64,000 nt of DNA from Phenylobacterium sp. (GCF_013822795.1 NZ_PNLB01000004.1:124001-188000); one strand, 5' to 3'; shown: positions 35,007 through 44,607, numbered from the stretch's first letter. Numbers and translations: made by a program. Notes: a model not told the origin generated them from the sequence alone.

Positions 35007-35288
35007 AATGCAGGCTCCGACGTAGTGACTCACGCCGGAAAGCGGCCAAGGCGCAGCTTGGTTCCCTTTGGGGCGTGCTGCGGATGGCCGCAGTTTGGGG
35101 CGCTTTCGGGGCGAGTTTGCCCAGGAATCGTCCAGGCGGCGACGCCGACGCTTCGACCGAAAGGTCGATTTCAACTAGGTCTTGTCTTCGCCAACCCCGC
35201 GTTGCGGCGCAGGCGGCTTCGGCGCTACTGAGTGTGTCCTGGCGGCGACGCGGCCGAAGGGCCGGACCGCGGGGGGAGACTGAGCGCC

Positions 35289-36131
35289 ATGACGCTTTAC
35301 GCCAAGCTGATGCCCGCGCCGCTTCGGCGGCGACTGCAGCCGCACGTGCAACGAGCGCTGGAGGTCAGCGGCCTGATCGCCGTGCTGCATCGCCGCCAGG
35401 AGCGGCGGCTGGCCCAGGCGCCGGCCGCGCCGTTCGACGACGGCCTGCCGATGCCGCCGCCCGAGCTGCTGGTGCTGGTCGGGGCGAGTTCGGACGGGCG
35501 GTGGTTCTCGGAGGGCGGACAAAAGCACGCCGCGATGTTCGAGGACCTGGCCGCCGCGCACGGCGTCGACGTCGGCGCAGGCAAAGACGTCTGGGACCTG
35601 GGGAGCGGTTGCGGACGGATCGCCCGCCGGCTGGCGCCGAAGGTGATCGCCGGCGGCGGCGGCTTCACGGGCTCGGACATCAATCGCAAGCTCGTCGACT
35701 GGACGAGCGCGAACCTGCCGGGGCGCTATCTGCTGAACGGGCTGCGGACCCCGACGCCGCTGGAGCCGAAGTCCAAGGACGTCGTCTATGCGTACTCGGT
35801 GCTGACCCACCTGCGGGAAAAGGCGGTGCGCGCCTGGCTGGAGGAGGTTCACCGGGTGCTGCGGCCGGGCGGCCTGGCGCTGCTGACCTTCCACGACGAG
35901 GGCTATGCGCGCGCCTGGGGGCCGAAGGGCGTCGCCGAGCGCCTGGAGCGGGAGCCGTTCATCGTGCTGAACGACGCTATGGAAGGCTCCAACTACCTAT
36001 CGTCCTGGACGACGCGCGAGCAGTTCACGGCGATGGCTTCGCCGCTGTTCGAGGTGCTTGAGATCGTGGCCGGGCGGGCGGACAATCCGACCCAGGCCAT
36101 CGCGGTGCTAAGGGCGCGCGGCATGATCTAG
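35289..36131 (+). CDS. class I SAM-dependent methyltransferase
   Basis: A 280-residue protein. The SAM-binding motif I is VWDLGSGCGRIARRLA at about residues 100-115, followed by GSDINRKLVDW (motif for the adenosyl ribose) and the post-motif KSKDVVYAYSVLTHL, then HRVLRPGGLALLTFHDEG. The N-terminal 90 residues contain a basic helix that may recruit substrate. Motif layout fits small-molecule or lipid/glycan methyltransferases. No partner genes are adjacent. Confidence 0.88.
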   Translation: MTLYAKLMPAPLRRRLQPHVQRALEVSGLIAVLHRRQERRLAQAPAAPFDDGLPMPPPELLVLVGASSDGRWFSEGGQKHAAMFEDLAAAHGVDVGAGKDVWDLGSGCGRIARRLAPKVIAGGGGFTGSDINRKLVDWTSANLPGRYLLNGLRTPTPLEPKSKDVVYAYSVLTHLREKAVRAWLEEVHRVLRPGGLALLTFHDEGYARAWGPKGVAERLEREPFIVLNDAMEGSNYLSSWTTREQFTAMASPLFEVLEIVAGRADNPTQAIAVLRARGMI

Positions 36132-36134
36132 GAC

Positions 36135-37493
36135 TCACCGCTTCGGTACGTGATCGAGCGGGGCGCCGGCCGGAATGAGCGGTTCGCGAGCCACGCTGGC
36201 GGCATGGTCGGCCAGCAGCCGATTGAAGTGGCCGACCGTCCAGGTATGCAGGTAGGGCAGACTGTTGGGTTCGCGCTCCTGCGGGTCGACAGTGAGATTG
36301 ATCAGGTGCGGCGTGGCCAGTTTGGTCGGGGCGTCGGTCAGGTACTTCTGAGCGACCATGATCAGTTTGAAGTTGCGCCACTTCGCGCCGTAGATTTCCT
36401 GGCCCATCCAGTAGATGTAGCCCTCGCGCGCCGAGGCGGGGTTCTTGCCGGTCAGCCAATCGAGCTGGTTGAGGCCGTCGATCACTCGGTCGTCTGGTGG
36501 CTCAAGGCCGGCGGCGCGCAGCAGCGTCGTGAACCAGTCGGTGACGTGCATGATTTCGTCGCTGACGCCGCCCTCGGGAATGCGGCCGGGCCAGCGGGCG
36601 ATGCAGGGGGTGCGCAGGTTGCCTTCGCCGCCGGCGAAGTACGACCCCTGCCAATAGCCGGGCGAGCCGCGCCAGAGCAGCACTTCCTCCGGGCCGTTGT
36701 CGCCGGCGAACACCACCAGGGTGTCGTCGGTCAGGCTCAGTTCCTCCAGCAGGTCGAGCAGGGCCCCGAAGTCGGCGTCGAGTTCGAGCAGGCTGTCGGC
36801 CCAATCGCCCTGCCGTGTGCAGCCCTTGAACTCCTGCCGCGGGATCACCGGCATGTGCATCAGCGAGTGGTTGAAATAGACGAAGAACGGCGTCTGGGCG
36901 GCGGCCGAGCGGCGGATGTGGTCGGCCGCGCGCCGTAGGTACTCGCGGTCGCAGTCGCGGCGGACCTCCAGGGTGAGCTGGTCGCCTTCGGTGACGTCGG
37001 TTTCGCCGCGCCGAATCTCGACCATGCGGCTGACAGGATCGCGGGCCGGATCGTACCAGGGATCGTCCGGCCAAAGCGCCTCGTCATAGGTGCGCGGCGG
37101 TCCGTATCATTCCTGAAACCCCTTGTCGGTCGGCCAGCGGCCGAGGCCCTCGCCCACATGCCACTTGCCGTAGGCGGCGCAGGCGTAGCCAGCCTCGTCC
37201 AGCAGATCAGCGATGGTCCTTTCCCAGGCGACAAGGCCCCAGCCCTTGGCCGCGCCGAGCGGGACGCTGTGGGTGCCTGAGCGAACCGCGTGGCGTCCGG
37301 TCAGGAAGGCCGAGCGGGTCGGGGTGCATTGCGATTCCGGGCAGTAGTTGGTGAGGCGCAGGCCCTCCCGCGCAAAGGCGTCGATACGGGAAGTCGTGGC
37401 GCCGCGGAACGGCCCGCCGGAATAGCAGCTGAGTTCGCCGAACCCGAGGTTGTCGACGTGGAAGAACAGGATGTTCGGCGTCGCCTTCGTCAT
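36135..37493 (-). pseudogene. sulfatase interrupted by an in-frame TGA
   Basis: The two frames 37110-37493 (codons 1-128) and 36135-37106 (codons 130-452) lie in one reading frame and are separated only by TGA at 37107-37109. Together they give a 452-codon sulfatase: N-terminal metal Asp14/Asn15, formylglycine motif Cys56-Thr-Pro-Thr-Arg60 with TG at 65-66, Lys110 in YGKWHVG, and Asp/Asn in FAGDNGPEE. Around the stop the protein reads GFQE-stop-YGPPRTYDE; related sulfatases have a Trp here, so TGG to TGA is the likely change. It is either a pseudogene or a sequencing error. No nearby anaerobic or FGE-type activator gene is seen. Confidence 0.85.
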
Positions 37494-37638
37494 GACGGCC
37501 TCAAGTTGTCTTAGGCCATCATTGCAACACGACTGGGGAGGGCGGGGCGATCAGGTGACCACCTAACTCGGGTCGTCGGGCGGCCCCAGACCACCCTTTG
37601 TTGCGGACGCTGACAGCGACCGTTCGGCGCCGCGTATC

Positions 37639-38181
37639 CTAGAGCTCGATCCAGTAGTGGACCGAGGTTTCGCCGGGCAGCCAGATGTGCGGGATGGCGG
37701 CGGTGCGCACGCCGCCGTTCTTTTCGATGACGCGGATCGAGGCGGCGTTGCTGGCGCTGACCGTCAGCAGCACGCGGGTCAACGGCAGGTGGGCGCGGAT
37801 GTGGTCGAGACCGGCGGCGAGGATGGCGCTGGCGTGGCCCTGGCCGCGGGCGCCGGGGCGCACGGCGTAGCCCACGTGGCCGCCGACCTTTTCCAGGTTC
37901 TCGTTCAGGTGATGGCGGATGTGCAGCGAGCCGAGGAATTCCTCGCCCTCGACCCACCAGAGCACGGTGTAGGGCACGGCCGGGCCGTGGCTGCCGTCGG
38001 GCAGGACGACGTGGGTCGGCGGGGTCAGCTGGCTGGCGACGAAGGCGGCCGGGTCATCGGCGACCTGCGCAATGCTCTCCGGCGTCTCGGGCCGGAGGGT
38101 GTCGCGGGCGTAGCCCTCGCGCATCGCCGCCACGAAGGACGGCATATGCGCGAGGTCAGGCCGGACGAGACGCGGCGCCAT
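37639..38181 (-). CDS. GNAT-family N-acetyltransferase downstream of hflC
   Basis: A 180-residue GNAT protein. The CoA-binding region is VGYAVRPGARGQGHASAILAAGLDHIRA, followed by LLTVSASNAASIRVIEKNGGV. The N-terminal part contains a possible substrate loop (GEEFLGSLHIRHHLNENLEKVGG). It belongs to the RimJ/L-like or YjcK-like group by general layout. Its start overlaps the hflC stop by 1 nt, so it is the third gene of the hflK-hflC operon. Target unknown. Confidence 0.85.
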   Translation of the reverse strand: MAPRLVRPDLAHMPSFVAAMREGYARDTLRPETPESIAQVADDPAAFVASQLTPPTHVVLPDGSHGPAVPYTVLWWVEGEEFLGSLHIRHHLNENLEKVGGHVGYAVRPGARGQGHASAILAAGLDHIRAHLPLTRVLLTVSASNAASIRVIEKNGGVRTAAIPHIWLPGETSVHYWIEL

Positions 38182-39071
38182 CAGCGGGCGTTGGGGCCGC
38201 GTTCGAAGTACTTGAAGAAGGCGCTGTCGGGCGAGAGCACCATGGTCGTGTCGCCCTGGCCGAGCGAAGCCTCGTAGGCCTGCATCGAGCGGTAGAACGA
38301 GGCGAAGGCCGGGTCTTTGCCGAAGCCCTGGGCGAAGAGGCGGGTCCGCACGGCGTCGCCTTCACCTCGGGTGGTCTCGGCCTGCTCGCGGGCGGTGGCC
38401 AGGGTGATGGCCACTTCCTTGTCGGCGCCGGCGATGATCTCGCGCTTTTCCTGCTCGCCAAGCGCCCGTTCTTGTGCCGCTGCCTGCTGGCGGCTGGTCT
38501 GCATGCGGCGGAACACCGATTCCTGGATCTGCGGCGGGTAGTCCGCGCGCTTGATGCGGATGTCGATGATCTGGATGCCCAGGCGCGAGGCTTCAGCGCG
38601 GGCGACGACGTCCTTCTTGGTCTGAGCCAGCAGCGCCTCGCGGCGGCCGGAAATGATCTCGCTGGACGTCGCGGTGCCGAGCACCTGGCGCAGCGAGGAG
38701 TTCACCAGCCGCTCGATGCGGTCGCTGGCGGTCTGCTCGTCGCGCAGAGTGCGGTAGTAGAGCAGCGGATTGGAGATCCGGTAGCGGACGAAGGCGTCGA
38801 CCACCAGGCGCTGCTGGTCGGACGCGGTGATTTCTTCCTGCGCGGCCTCGATGGCGAGGTTGCGCTTGTCGAACATGACCACGTTCTCGACGAACGGGAC
38901 CTTGATCTTCAGGCCCGGATCGGGATCGCCGGGGGCGTTGATGACGCGGACGGGCTCGCCCAGCCGCACGATCACCGCCTGCTTGCGCTGGTCGACGATG
39001 AAGAAGGTCTGCGAGGCGACGATCAGGGCGCCGGCCAGCAGGATGCCGAGAACGGGAAGGCTGCGGGTCAT
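38181..39071 (-). CDS. hflC: HflC, band-7/SPFH membrane protein
   Basis: A 296-residue partner of HflK. A single N-terminal transmembrane helix (VLGILLAGALIVASQTFFIVDQRKQA) is followed by the SPFH/band-7 domain (residues about 25-200) and a coiled-coil region (REALLAQTKKDVVARAEASRLGI, QEKREIIAGADKEVAITLA). HflKC forms a large cage around the FtsH protease in the inner membrane and controls its substrates. Length is close to enteric HflC. It overlaps hflK by 4 nt. Confidence 0.95.
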   Translation of the reverse strand: MTRSLPVLGILLAGALIVASQTFFIVDQRKQAVIVRLGEPVRVINAPGDPDPGLKIKVPFVENVVMFDKRNLAIEAAQEEITASDQQRLVVDAFVRYRISNPLLYYRTLRDEQTASDRIERLVNSSLRQVLGTATSSEIISGRREALLAQTKKDVVARAEASRLGIQIIDIRIKRADYPPQIQESVFRRMQTSRQQAAAQERALGEQEKREIIAGADKEVAITLATAREQAETTRGEGDAVRTRLFAQGFGKDPAFASFYRSMQAYEASLGQGDTTMVLSPDSAFFKYFERGPNAR

Positions 39072-40246
39072 CGGGCGGCTCCCGTCGACGGAGCGACCGT
39101 GGGCGGCGCGGGCTCCGCGGCCGGAGCCGGCTGAGTGCGCGGACGGAAGACGTCAGGCGGCAGGATGATCGGCGCGCTCGCGCCCTTGCCGTCGATGACG
39201 ACCTTGTTCGACTTGGCCAGCACGCGTTCCATGGTCTCGATGTAGAGGCGGTCCTTGGTCACGCCCGGAGCGCGGCGGTACTCGTTGTAGATCTGGTTGA
39301 AGCGGGCGACGTCGCCGGTCGCTTCGCGGACGGCCTGCTCGCGATAGCCCTGCGCCGACTGGACCAGCTTGGCCGCGTCGCCCTTGGCCTCGTTGACCAC
39401 CCGGTTGCGGTAGGTGTTGGCCTCGTTGCGCGCCGATTCACGGTCCTGAGTGGCGCTGTTCACGTCGCGGAACGCGGCGGCCACTTCCTGCGGCGGGTTG
39501 GCCGAGCGGATCTGGACTTCGACGACGCTGATGCCGGCGCCCCAGGAATCCAGGGTCTTCTGCATCAGTTCGGCGGTCTGGGCCTGGACCTGGCCGCGGC
39601 CGGTGGTGAGGATCGGCTGCAGGTCGGACTTGCCGACCACTTCGCGCATGGCGCTTTCCGCCGCAGCCTTCACCGAGGCGTCCGGGTCGCGCAGCGTGAA
39701 CACGTACTTGCTGGCGTCGGCGACGCGCCAGGTGACGCTGAAGTTCAGGTCGACGATGTTCTCGTCGCCGGTCAGCATCAGGCTTTCTTCGGCAACCTTG
39801 GCGTCGCCCACCCCGCCGATGTCGATGCGGTTCAGGGTGGTGACCGGCACCTTCTCGACCCGCTCGATCGGGGCGGGGAGATGGTAGCGGATGCCCGGGG
39901 CCTCGGAGCGCGAATAGGCGCCGAAGGTGGTGACCACGGCCTGCTCGTTCGGCTGGACGATGTAGACGCCCGACAGCGCCCACAGACCAACGCCGACGCC
40001 GGCCACCGCGGCCACCGCCGCGGGACGCACGCCGTCGCCGCCAGGACCGCCGAAGAAGTCGCGCAATTGGCGTTGCAGCCGCTCGAAGGCGGCGTTCAGT
40101 TCGGGCCCTTCGGGGCGGCGCGGGCCGCGCGGGCCTCCGCCGCCACCGCCCAGCGGGCGGCGGGGTCCGGGTTTCTTGTCGCCGTTCCCTTCGTTGGGCG
40201 GCGGCGCGCCCCAAGGGCCGGGGTTCGCGTTGTCATTCCAAGGCAT
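39068..40246 (-). CDS. hflK: HflK, band-7/SPFH membrane protein
   Basis: A 392-residue protein. An N-terminal cytoplasmic Gly/Pro/Arg-rich tail (about 75 residues, PRRPLGGGGGGPRGPRRPE) leads to one transmembrane helix (AVAAVAGVGVGLWALSGVYIV), then the SPFH domain and a long coiled coil. The tail ends in a Pro-Ala-rich run. With HflC it encloses FtsH. First gene of a three-gene operon; divergent from mrp. Confidence 0.95.
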   Translation of the reverse strand: MPWNDNANPGPWGAPPPNEGNGDKKPGPRRPLGGGGGGPRGPRRPEGPELNAAFERLQRQLRDFFGGPGGDGVRPAAVAAVAGVGVGLWALSGVYIVQPNEQAVVTTFGAYSRSEAPGIRYHLPAPIERVEKVPVTTLNRIDIGGVGDAKVAEESLMLTGDENIVDLNFSVTWRVADASKYVFTLRDPDASVKAAAESAMREVVGKSDLQPILTTGRGQVQAQTAELMQKTLDSWGAGISVVEVQIRSANPPQEVAAAFRDVNSATQDRESARNEANTYRNRVVNEAKGDAAKLVQSAQGYREQAVREATGDVARFNQIYNEYRRAPGVTKDRLYIETMERVLAKSNKVVIDGKGASAPIILPPDVFRPRTQPAPAAEPAPPTVAPSTGAAR

Positions 40247-40369
40247 GGTCGCGTCGTCTTGCTTTCGTCTCGGCGCGGCCGCGTCGTTAGGCCCGTGCGT
40301 GGGCTTGTAAACCGGCGCTGTGAGCCGGATATGTGGCTCAACACCGGTTAAAGCAAGTCAAAGGGCCGT

Positions 40370-41482
40370 ATGGAGCCGACAATCCCCGACCGCGACAGCG
40401 TCCTGGCAGCGCTTGATCGTATCCTCGATCCGAAGACCGGCAAGGGGTTGGCGAGCGCCGGGCTCGTCCGTGGGCTGACGGTCGGTCGCGGACGCGCCGG
40501 CTTCATGCTCGAGGTGCCGGCCAGCGAAACGGCGCTGTACGCCCCGGTGCGCGACGCCGCCCAAGAGTTGCTGGCGACCTTGCCGGGCGTGGAAAAGGCC
40601 CAGGTGGTGCTGACCGCCGAACATGCCGCCGAGCCGCCGGCCGAAGGCGTCACCCGGGTGCGCAAGGGCGCGCGCGTGGCGCAGGACCCGCAGGCCGCCC
40701 CGGCTCCACCGGCCGACGCCCAGCGCCCGGCCCACGTGCGCCGGGTGATCGCGGTGGCCAGCGGCAAGGGCGGGGTCGGCAAGTCGACCGTCTCGGTCAA
40801 CCTGGCGACGGCGTTCGCCGCCCAGGGGCTGAAGGTCGGGCTGCTCGACGCCGACGTCTATGGCCCCTCGGCGCCGCGGATGCTGGGCATCGACCAGGAG
40901 CCGGCCTTCGTGGACGGCAAGCTGCAGCCGCTGGAGGCCTGGGGCCTGAAGGTGATGTCGATCGGCTTCATGGTCGACGAGGGCGCGCCGATGATCTGGC
41001 GCGGGCCGATGGCCAGCTCGGCGGTGCGCCAGATGATGAACGACGTGGCCTGGGGCTCGGAGTCCGAACCGCTGGACGTGCTGGTCGTCGACCTGCCGCC
41101 GGGCACCGGCGACATTCAGCTGACCCTGATCCAGAAGATGAAGATCGACGGGGTGGTGATCGTCTCGACCCCGCAGGAGATCGCGCTGATCGACGCGCGG
41201 CGGGCCGCCTCGATGTTCCAGAAGACGGCGACGCCGATCCTGGGCGTGATCGAGAACATGGCCTTCTTCAGCGATCCGACCACCGGCGCGCCGATCCCGA
41301 TCTTCGGCTCCGGCGGGGCCAAGGCCGAGGCGCAGAAGCTGGGCGTGCCGGTGCTGGCCGAGATCCCGCTGGAGGTCTCGCTGCGCGAGGCCTGCGATCA
41401 GGGGCGGCCGCTGGTGGCCACGGCGCCCGAGAGCGCCGCGGCCAAGGCGTTCGTGGCCGCCGCGAAGGCCTTGATGGCCTAG
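40370..41482 (+). CDS. mrp: Mrp/ApbC-type iron-sulfur carrier ATPase
   Basis: A 370-residue protein. An N-terminal MIP18/DUF59-like domain (1-80) is joined by a Pro/Ala linker to a P-loop domain: VASGKGGVGKSTVSVNLA (deviant Walker A), LLDADVYGPSAPRML and VVDLPPGTGDIQLTL. The place where many Mrp/ApbC proteins have a CxxC cluster motif reads ENMAFFSDPTTGAP, without cysteine. Many alphaproteobacterial members share this loss, so cluster binding may use other residues. Role: Fe-S cluster assembly/transfer in the cytoplasm. Confidence 0.93.
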   Translation: MEPTIPDRDSVLAALDRILDPKTGKGLASAGLVRGLTVGRGRAGFMLEVPASETALYAPVRDAAQELLATLPGVEKAQVVLTAEHAAEPPAEGVTRVRKGARVAQDPQAAPAPPADAQRPAHVRRVIAVASGKGGVGKSTVSVNLATAFAAQGLKVGLLDADVYGPSAPRMLGIDQEPAFVDGKLQPLEAWGLKVMSIGFMVDEGAPMIWRGPMASSAVRQMMNDVAWGSESEPLDVLVVDLPPGTGDIQLTLIQKMKIDGVVIVSTPQEIALIDARRAASMFQKTATPILGVIENMAFFSDPTTGAPIPIFGSGGAKAEAQKLGVPVLAEIPLEVSLREACDQGRPLVATAPESAAAKAFVAAAKALMA

Positions 41483-42891
41483 CGCGGCGCCTCGGTGGCC
41501 AGCCCGACGCCGCTGACGGCGTCCAGCAGGTCAGCTTCGGCGTTGAGGGCGTCGCGCTCGTCGAGCTGCCGGCGGACCTCGGCGTGGCGCTTGGCGTCGA
41601 GCTTCCAGCCGATGAAGGCCGCGCCGCCGAAGAACACCAGAATGATCGGGGCGAAGACGTAGCAGAGCTCGAGGCCGCGGATCGCCGCGGGCGTGTTCGT
41701 CGCGCCTTCGGCGGCGTTGTAGCCGACCAGGTCGAGGACGGTGAACGAGACGCCGACGGTGATCGCCGTGCCGATCTTCTGCGTGGTGGTGACCAGGGCG
41801 TAGAGCAGGCCCACGCGCTCCTTGCCGGTTTCCAGGCGGACCTCGTCGGCGACGTCGGCGACCATGGCGCGGACGATCAGCACGAAGGCCGAGGAGACGA
41901 AGCCGACCGAGAACATGCCGGGGATCGCCAGGGCCATGGTGGCGGGCGGGATGATCATCAGCGCCGACTGGGTGACGGCGTAGGCGACGGCCGAGACGAT
42001 CAGGGCGCGGTGCTTGCCGATCTTCTGGGCCAGCCAGCCCCAGAACATGGCGCCGACCAGGCCTGCGCCGATGAAGAACACCAGCAGCACGCCGGTCTGC
42101 GGGGTCGTGTAGCCGCGGGCGTCGTGGAAGAAGAACAGATAGAGCGCCGCCGTGGTGCCCGGGCCGAGCGCCATGAACAGGTCGGCGAAGATCAGCCGGG
42201 CCATTTCCGGGCGGCGGACCAGGTCCCAGTAGTCGCGCAGGGTGACCCGTTCCTTGCTGACGTCGGGGGCGACGCGCTCGGGGGTGATCAGGGTGCAGAG
42301 CGCCAGCGTGACCGGGATCAGCAGGATGCAGAACCAGCCCATGGCGTGGACGCCGTTCGCGCCTTCGCCTTGCTTGCCGAGCGCCAGCGGCAGCAGCAGG
42401 ATCAGCACCGCGCCGATCACCCCGACCGCCTGGATGACGCCGTAGACGCGCGAGCGGTCATGGTAGTCGGTGGCCAGCGACGCGCCCCAGGCGGCTTGCG
42501 CCAGGGTCAGGATCGAGACGCCCAGATAGAGCACCAGCAGCCAGCCGATCAGGTAGACCTCGGTGATCCCGGGGTGCGCCATGAACAGCATGTAGGCGGC
42601 GAGCATGACGATCGGGCCGCCGGCCAGCAGCCAGGGCCGGTAGCGGCCGAAGCGCGAGCGCGTGCGGTCCATGGCCATGCCCAGCAGCGGGTCGATGGCC
42701 AGGTCGATGAGCCGTACGATGGTGAAGGCCAGGCCGACCGCGGCCAGCGACAGGCCAAGCTGACCGGCGAAGAACCGCGGCAGGTAGACCGCCATCACCA
42801 GGCCGATGGCGGCGATGGGCAAGGCGGTCGAGGAAAACGCCATAACGACGGGCAAGGGCAGACGGGGGCTGCCGGCGGCGGAATGCGCCAT
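41479..42891 (-). CDS. GPH-family MFS sugar transporter, copy 1
   Basis: A 470-residue transporter with 12 predicted helices. GPH-type features are RLIDLAIDPLLGMAMDRTRSRFGRYRPWLLAGGP near helix 2 and the repeated cytoplasmic loop GKHRALIVSAVAYAV. The family moves glycosides or glycerol-related sugars with a cation. The start at 42891 (MAHSAAG) is preferred over 42903. The C-terminal 50 residues are hydrophilic. It overlaps mrp by 4 nt convergently and is a tandem paralogue of the next gene. Confidence 0.9.
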   Translation of the reverse strand: MAHSAAGSPRLPLPVVMAFSSTALPIAAIGLVMAVYLPRFFAGQLGLSLAAVGLAFTIVRLIDLAIDPLLGMAMDRTRSRFGRYRPWLLAGGPIVMLAAYMLFMAHPGITEVYLIGWLLVLYLGVSILTLAQAAWGASLATDYHDRSRVYGVIQAVGVIGAVLILLLPLALGKQGEGANGVHAMGWFCILLIPVTLALCTLITPERVAPDVSKERVTLRDYWDLVRRPEMARLIFADLFMALGPGTTAALYLFFFHDARGYTTPQTGVLLVFFIGAGLVGAMFWGWLAQKIGKHRALIVSAVAYAVTQSALMIIPPATMALAIPGMFSVGFVSSAFVLIVRAMVADVADEVRLETGKERVGLLYALVTTTQKIGTAITVGVSFTVLDLVGYNAAEGATNTPAAIRGLELCYVFAPIILVFFGGAAFIGWKLDAKRHAEVRRQLDERDALNAEADLLDAVSGVGLATEAPR

Positions 42892-42948
42892 GTATCGCCT
42901 CAAATGTCAGGCCCCAGAAAAATGAACAGGGGCAGGGTCAAAATGAAA

Positions 42949-42972
42949 CCGGCCCGGACAAAGCCGGGCCGG
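42949..42972 (-). terminator. terminator-like hairpin between the two GPH transporters
   Basis: A 9-bp perfect stem (CCGGCCCGG / CCGGGCCGG) with a 6-nt loop is followed on the minus strand by TTTCATTTTG, just after the stop of the upstream transporter copy. Confidence 0.7.
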
Positions 42973-42982
42973 GGCAGTCTGA

Positions 42983-44443
42983 TTATCGGCCCGCCGAAGG
43001 CGGAACCGCAATGGTCGTTTCGATGGTCACCGTTTCGAGGGTCATGTTTTCGGTGGTGAGGGTCTCGACGACGACGGTCTCGGTGTAGAGGGCGTCGCGC
43101 TCGTCGAGCTGGCGGCGGATCTCGCCGTGGCGCTTGGCGTCAAGGCCGTAGCCGATCATGCAGGCGCCGCCCAGCATGACGAAGACCACCGGCCCGATCA
43201 TGTAGGCGAGCTCGAGGTTGTGGATGGCCTGCGGCGTATTCACCACCCCCTCCTTGGCCACGTAGCCGACAGCCTCAAGCACCAGGAAGGTCAGGCCGAT
43301 CGAGAATGCGCCGGCGATCTTCGAGGTCATGGTGGTGATGGCGTAGAGCAGGCCCGAGCGTTCGCGGCCCTGTTCGAGGCGCACTTCGTCGGCGATGTCG
43401 GCGGTCATGGCGCGGGTCAGGACGTTGAAGCCCGCGGCCAGGAAGCCGGCCCCGAACATCGGGAAGATCGCGACCAGCATGTTCCCCTTGGGGATCGCCA
43501 TCAGCGAGATGAGGATCAGGGAGTAGCCGGTGGTGGCGACCATCACCGCGCGGTGCTTGCTGATCATCATGGCCAGGCGGCCCATCATCGGCGCGCCGGC
43601 GAAGCCGGCCAGGATGTAGACGGCCAGCAGGATCGAGGCCTGGCCGGTGGTGAAGCCGCGGCTGTCGGTGAAGAAGAACAGGTAGAGGGCGCTCATCCAG
43701 CCCGGGCCGAGCGCCAGGCAGAGGTCGGCGGCGAGGATGCGGGCCATGCTGGGACGCGAGACCAGGGACCAGTAGTCGCGCAGCTTGAACTGTTGGCCGG
43801 GCACCTCGGGCGCGATGCGCTCGGGCGTGCGCCAGACCACCAGGCCGACGGCGATCGGGGTCAGGGCGAGGATGAACCAGCCCATGGTCGCGACGTTGCC
43901 GGAATCGGGCAGGCCGCGCTGTTCGGCGATGATCGGGATGGCGAGGATGGCGGCCGCGCCGAGCACCCCGACCGCGGTCATGATCCCGAAGACGCGCGAG
44001 CGGTCGTGATAGGTGGGCGCCAGGGTGGCGGCCCAGGCGGCGTGCGACAGGCTGAGGATCGAGGTCCCCAGGTACATGACCAGCAGCCAGAAGATCAGAT
44101 AGCCGATCCCGACCCCTTCGCCCGGCATGAACAGCCAGTACATTGAGGCCATCAGGAACGGCGCGCCAACCACGGTCCAGAGCCGGTATCGGCCCCACTT
44201 GGTCCGCGTCTTGTCCATCACCCAGCCCAGCAGGCCGTCGACCGGAATGTCGATCATGCGGACGATGAAGAAGGCGCCGCCGACGGCGGCGAGACTGACG
44301 CCCAGGTGACTGGCGTAATGGCGGGGCAGGTAGACCGCCACCGCGATGATCACCGCCTGGATCGGCAGACTGGTGGCCGCGAAGGCGAAGATGGTGGACA
44401 GCGGCAGCGAGCTGGCGCGCGGGCCCGGCGAGGCCTGGGTCAA
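42983..44443 (-). CDS. GPH-family MFS sugar transporter, copy 2
   Basis: A 486-residue, 12-helix paralogue of the neighbouring transporter, with the matching RMIDIPVDGLLGWVMDKTRTKWGRYRLW and SKHRAVMVATTGYSL loops. Shared end motifs (LDAKRHGEIRRQLDERDALYTE) show both copies came from one duplication. Its C-terminal tail goes further, with an unusual Thr/Glu/Val repeat (ETVVVETLTTENMTLETV...). A hairpin terminator separates the two, so they may be expressed separately. Substrate unknown. Confidence 0.9.
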   Translation of the reverse strand: MTQASPGPRASSLPLSTIFAFAATSLPIQAVIIAVAVYLPRHYASHLGVSLAAVGGAFFIVRMIDIPVDGLLGWVMDKTRTKWGRYRLWTVVGAPFLMASMYWLFMPGEGVGIGYLIFWLLVMYLGTSILSLSHAAWAATLAPTYHDRSRVFGIMTAVGVLGAAAILAIPIIAEQRGLPDSGNVATMGWFILALTPIAVGLVVWRTPERIAPEVPGQQFKLRDYWSLVSRPSMARILAADLCLALGPGWMSALYLFFFTDSRGFTTGQASILLAVYILAGFAGAPMMGRLAMMISKHRAVMVATTGYSLILISLMAIPKGNMLVAIFPMFGAGFLAAGFNVLTRAMTADIADEVRLEQGRERSGLLYAITTMTSKIAGAFSIGLTFLVLEAVGYVAKEGVVNTPQAIHNLELAYMIGPVVFVMLGGACMIGYGLDAKRHGEIRRQLDERDALYTETVVVETLTTENMTLETVTIETTIAVPPSAGR

Positions 44444-44492
44444 GGTTCGATTCTCCCTAGGGTGGGCGAGCCTCTGACGGGCCAGCTCATTC

Positions 44493-44520
44493 CCTTAGGT
44501 TACGCGCGATCACCTAGGTT
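44493..44520. promoter_or_regulatory. imperfect direct repeat upstream of GPH transporter copy 2
   Basis: CCTTAGGTT (44493-44501) and ACCTAGGTT (44512-44520) lie 50-77 bp upstream of the transporter start in a 164-bp gap that has no gene. Possible operator, unproven. Confidence 0.25.
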
Positions 44521-44607
44521 GCGGCAAGTGAATTCGTTGAAATGCGAAAGAGAGCGTCGGCGGTGCGTCGCTGAGGTCTCAGGCGGTTGCACGCTGAGCG
44601 CGAGCCA

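Noticed and set aside
37107..37109. Selenocysteine recoding of the in-frame TGA in the sulfatase
   Set aside because: The flanking sequence fits a Trp codon in relatives, there is no selenocysteine logic in sulfatases, and no selenocysteine genes are seen in the window.
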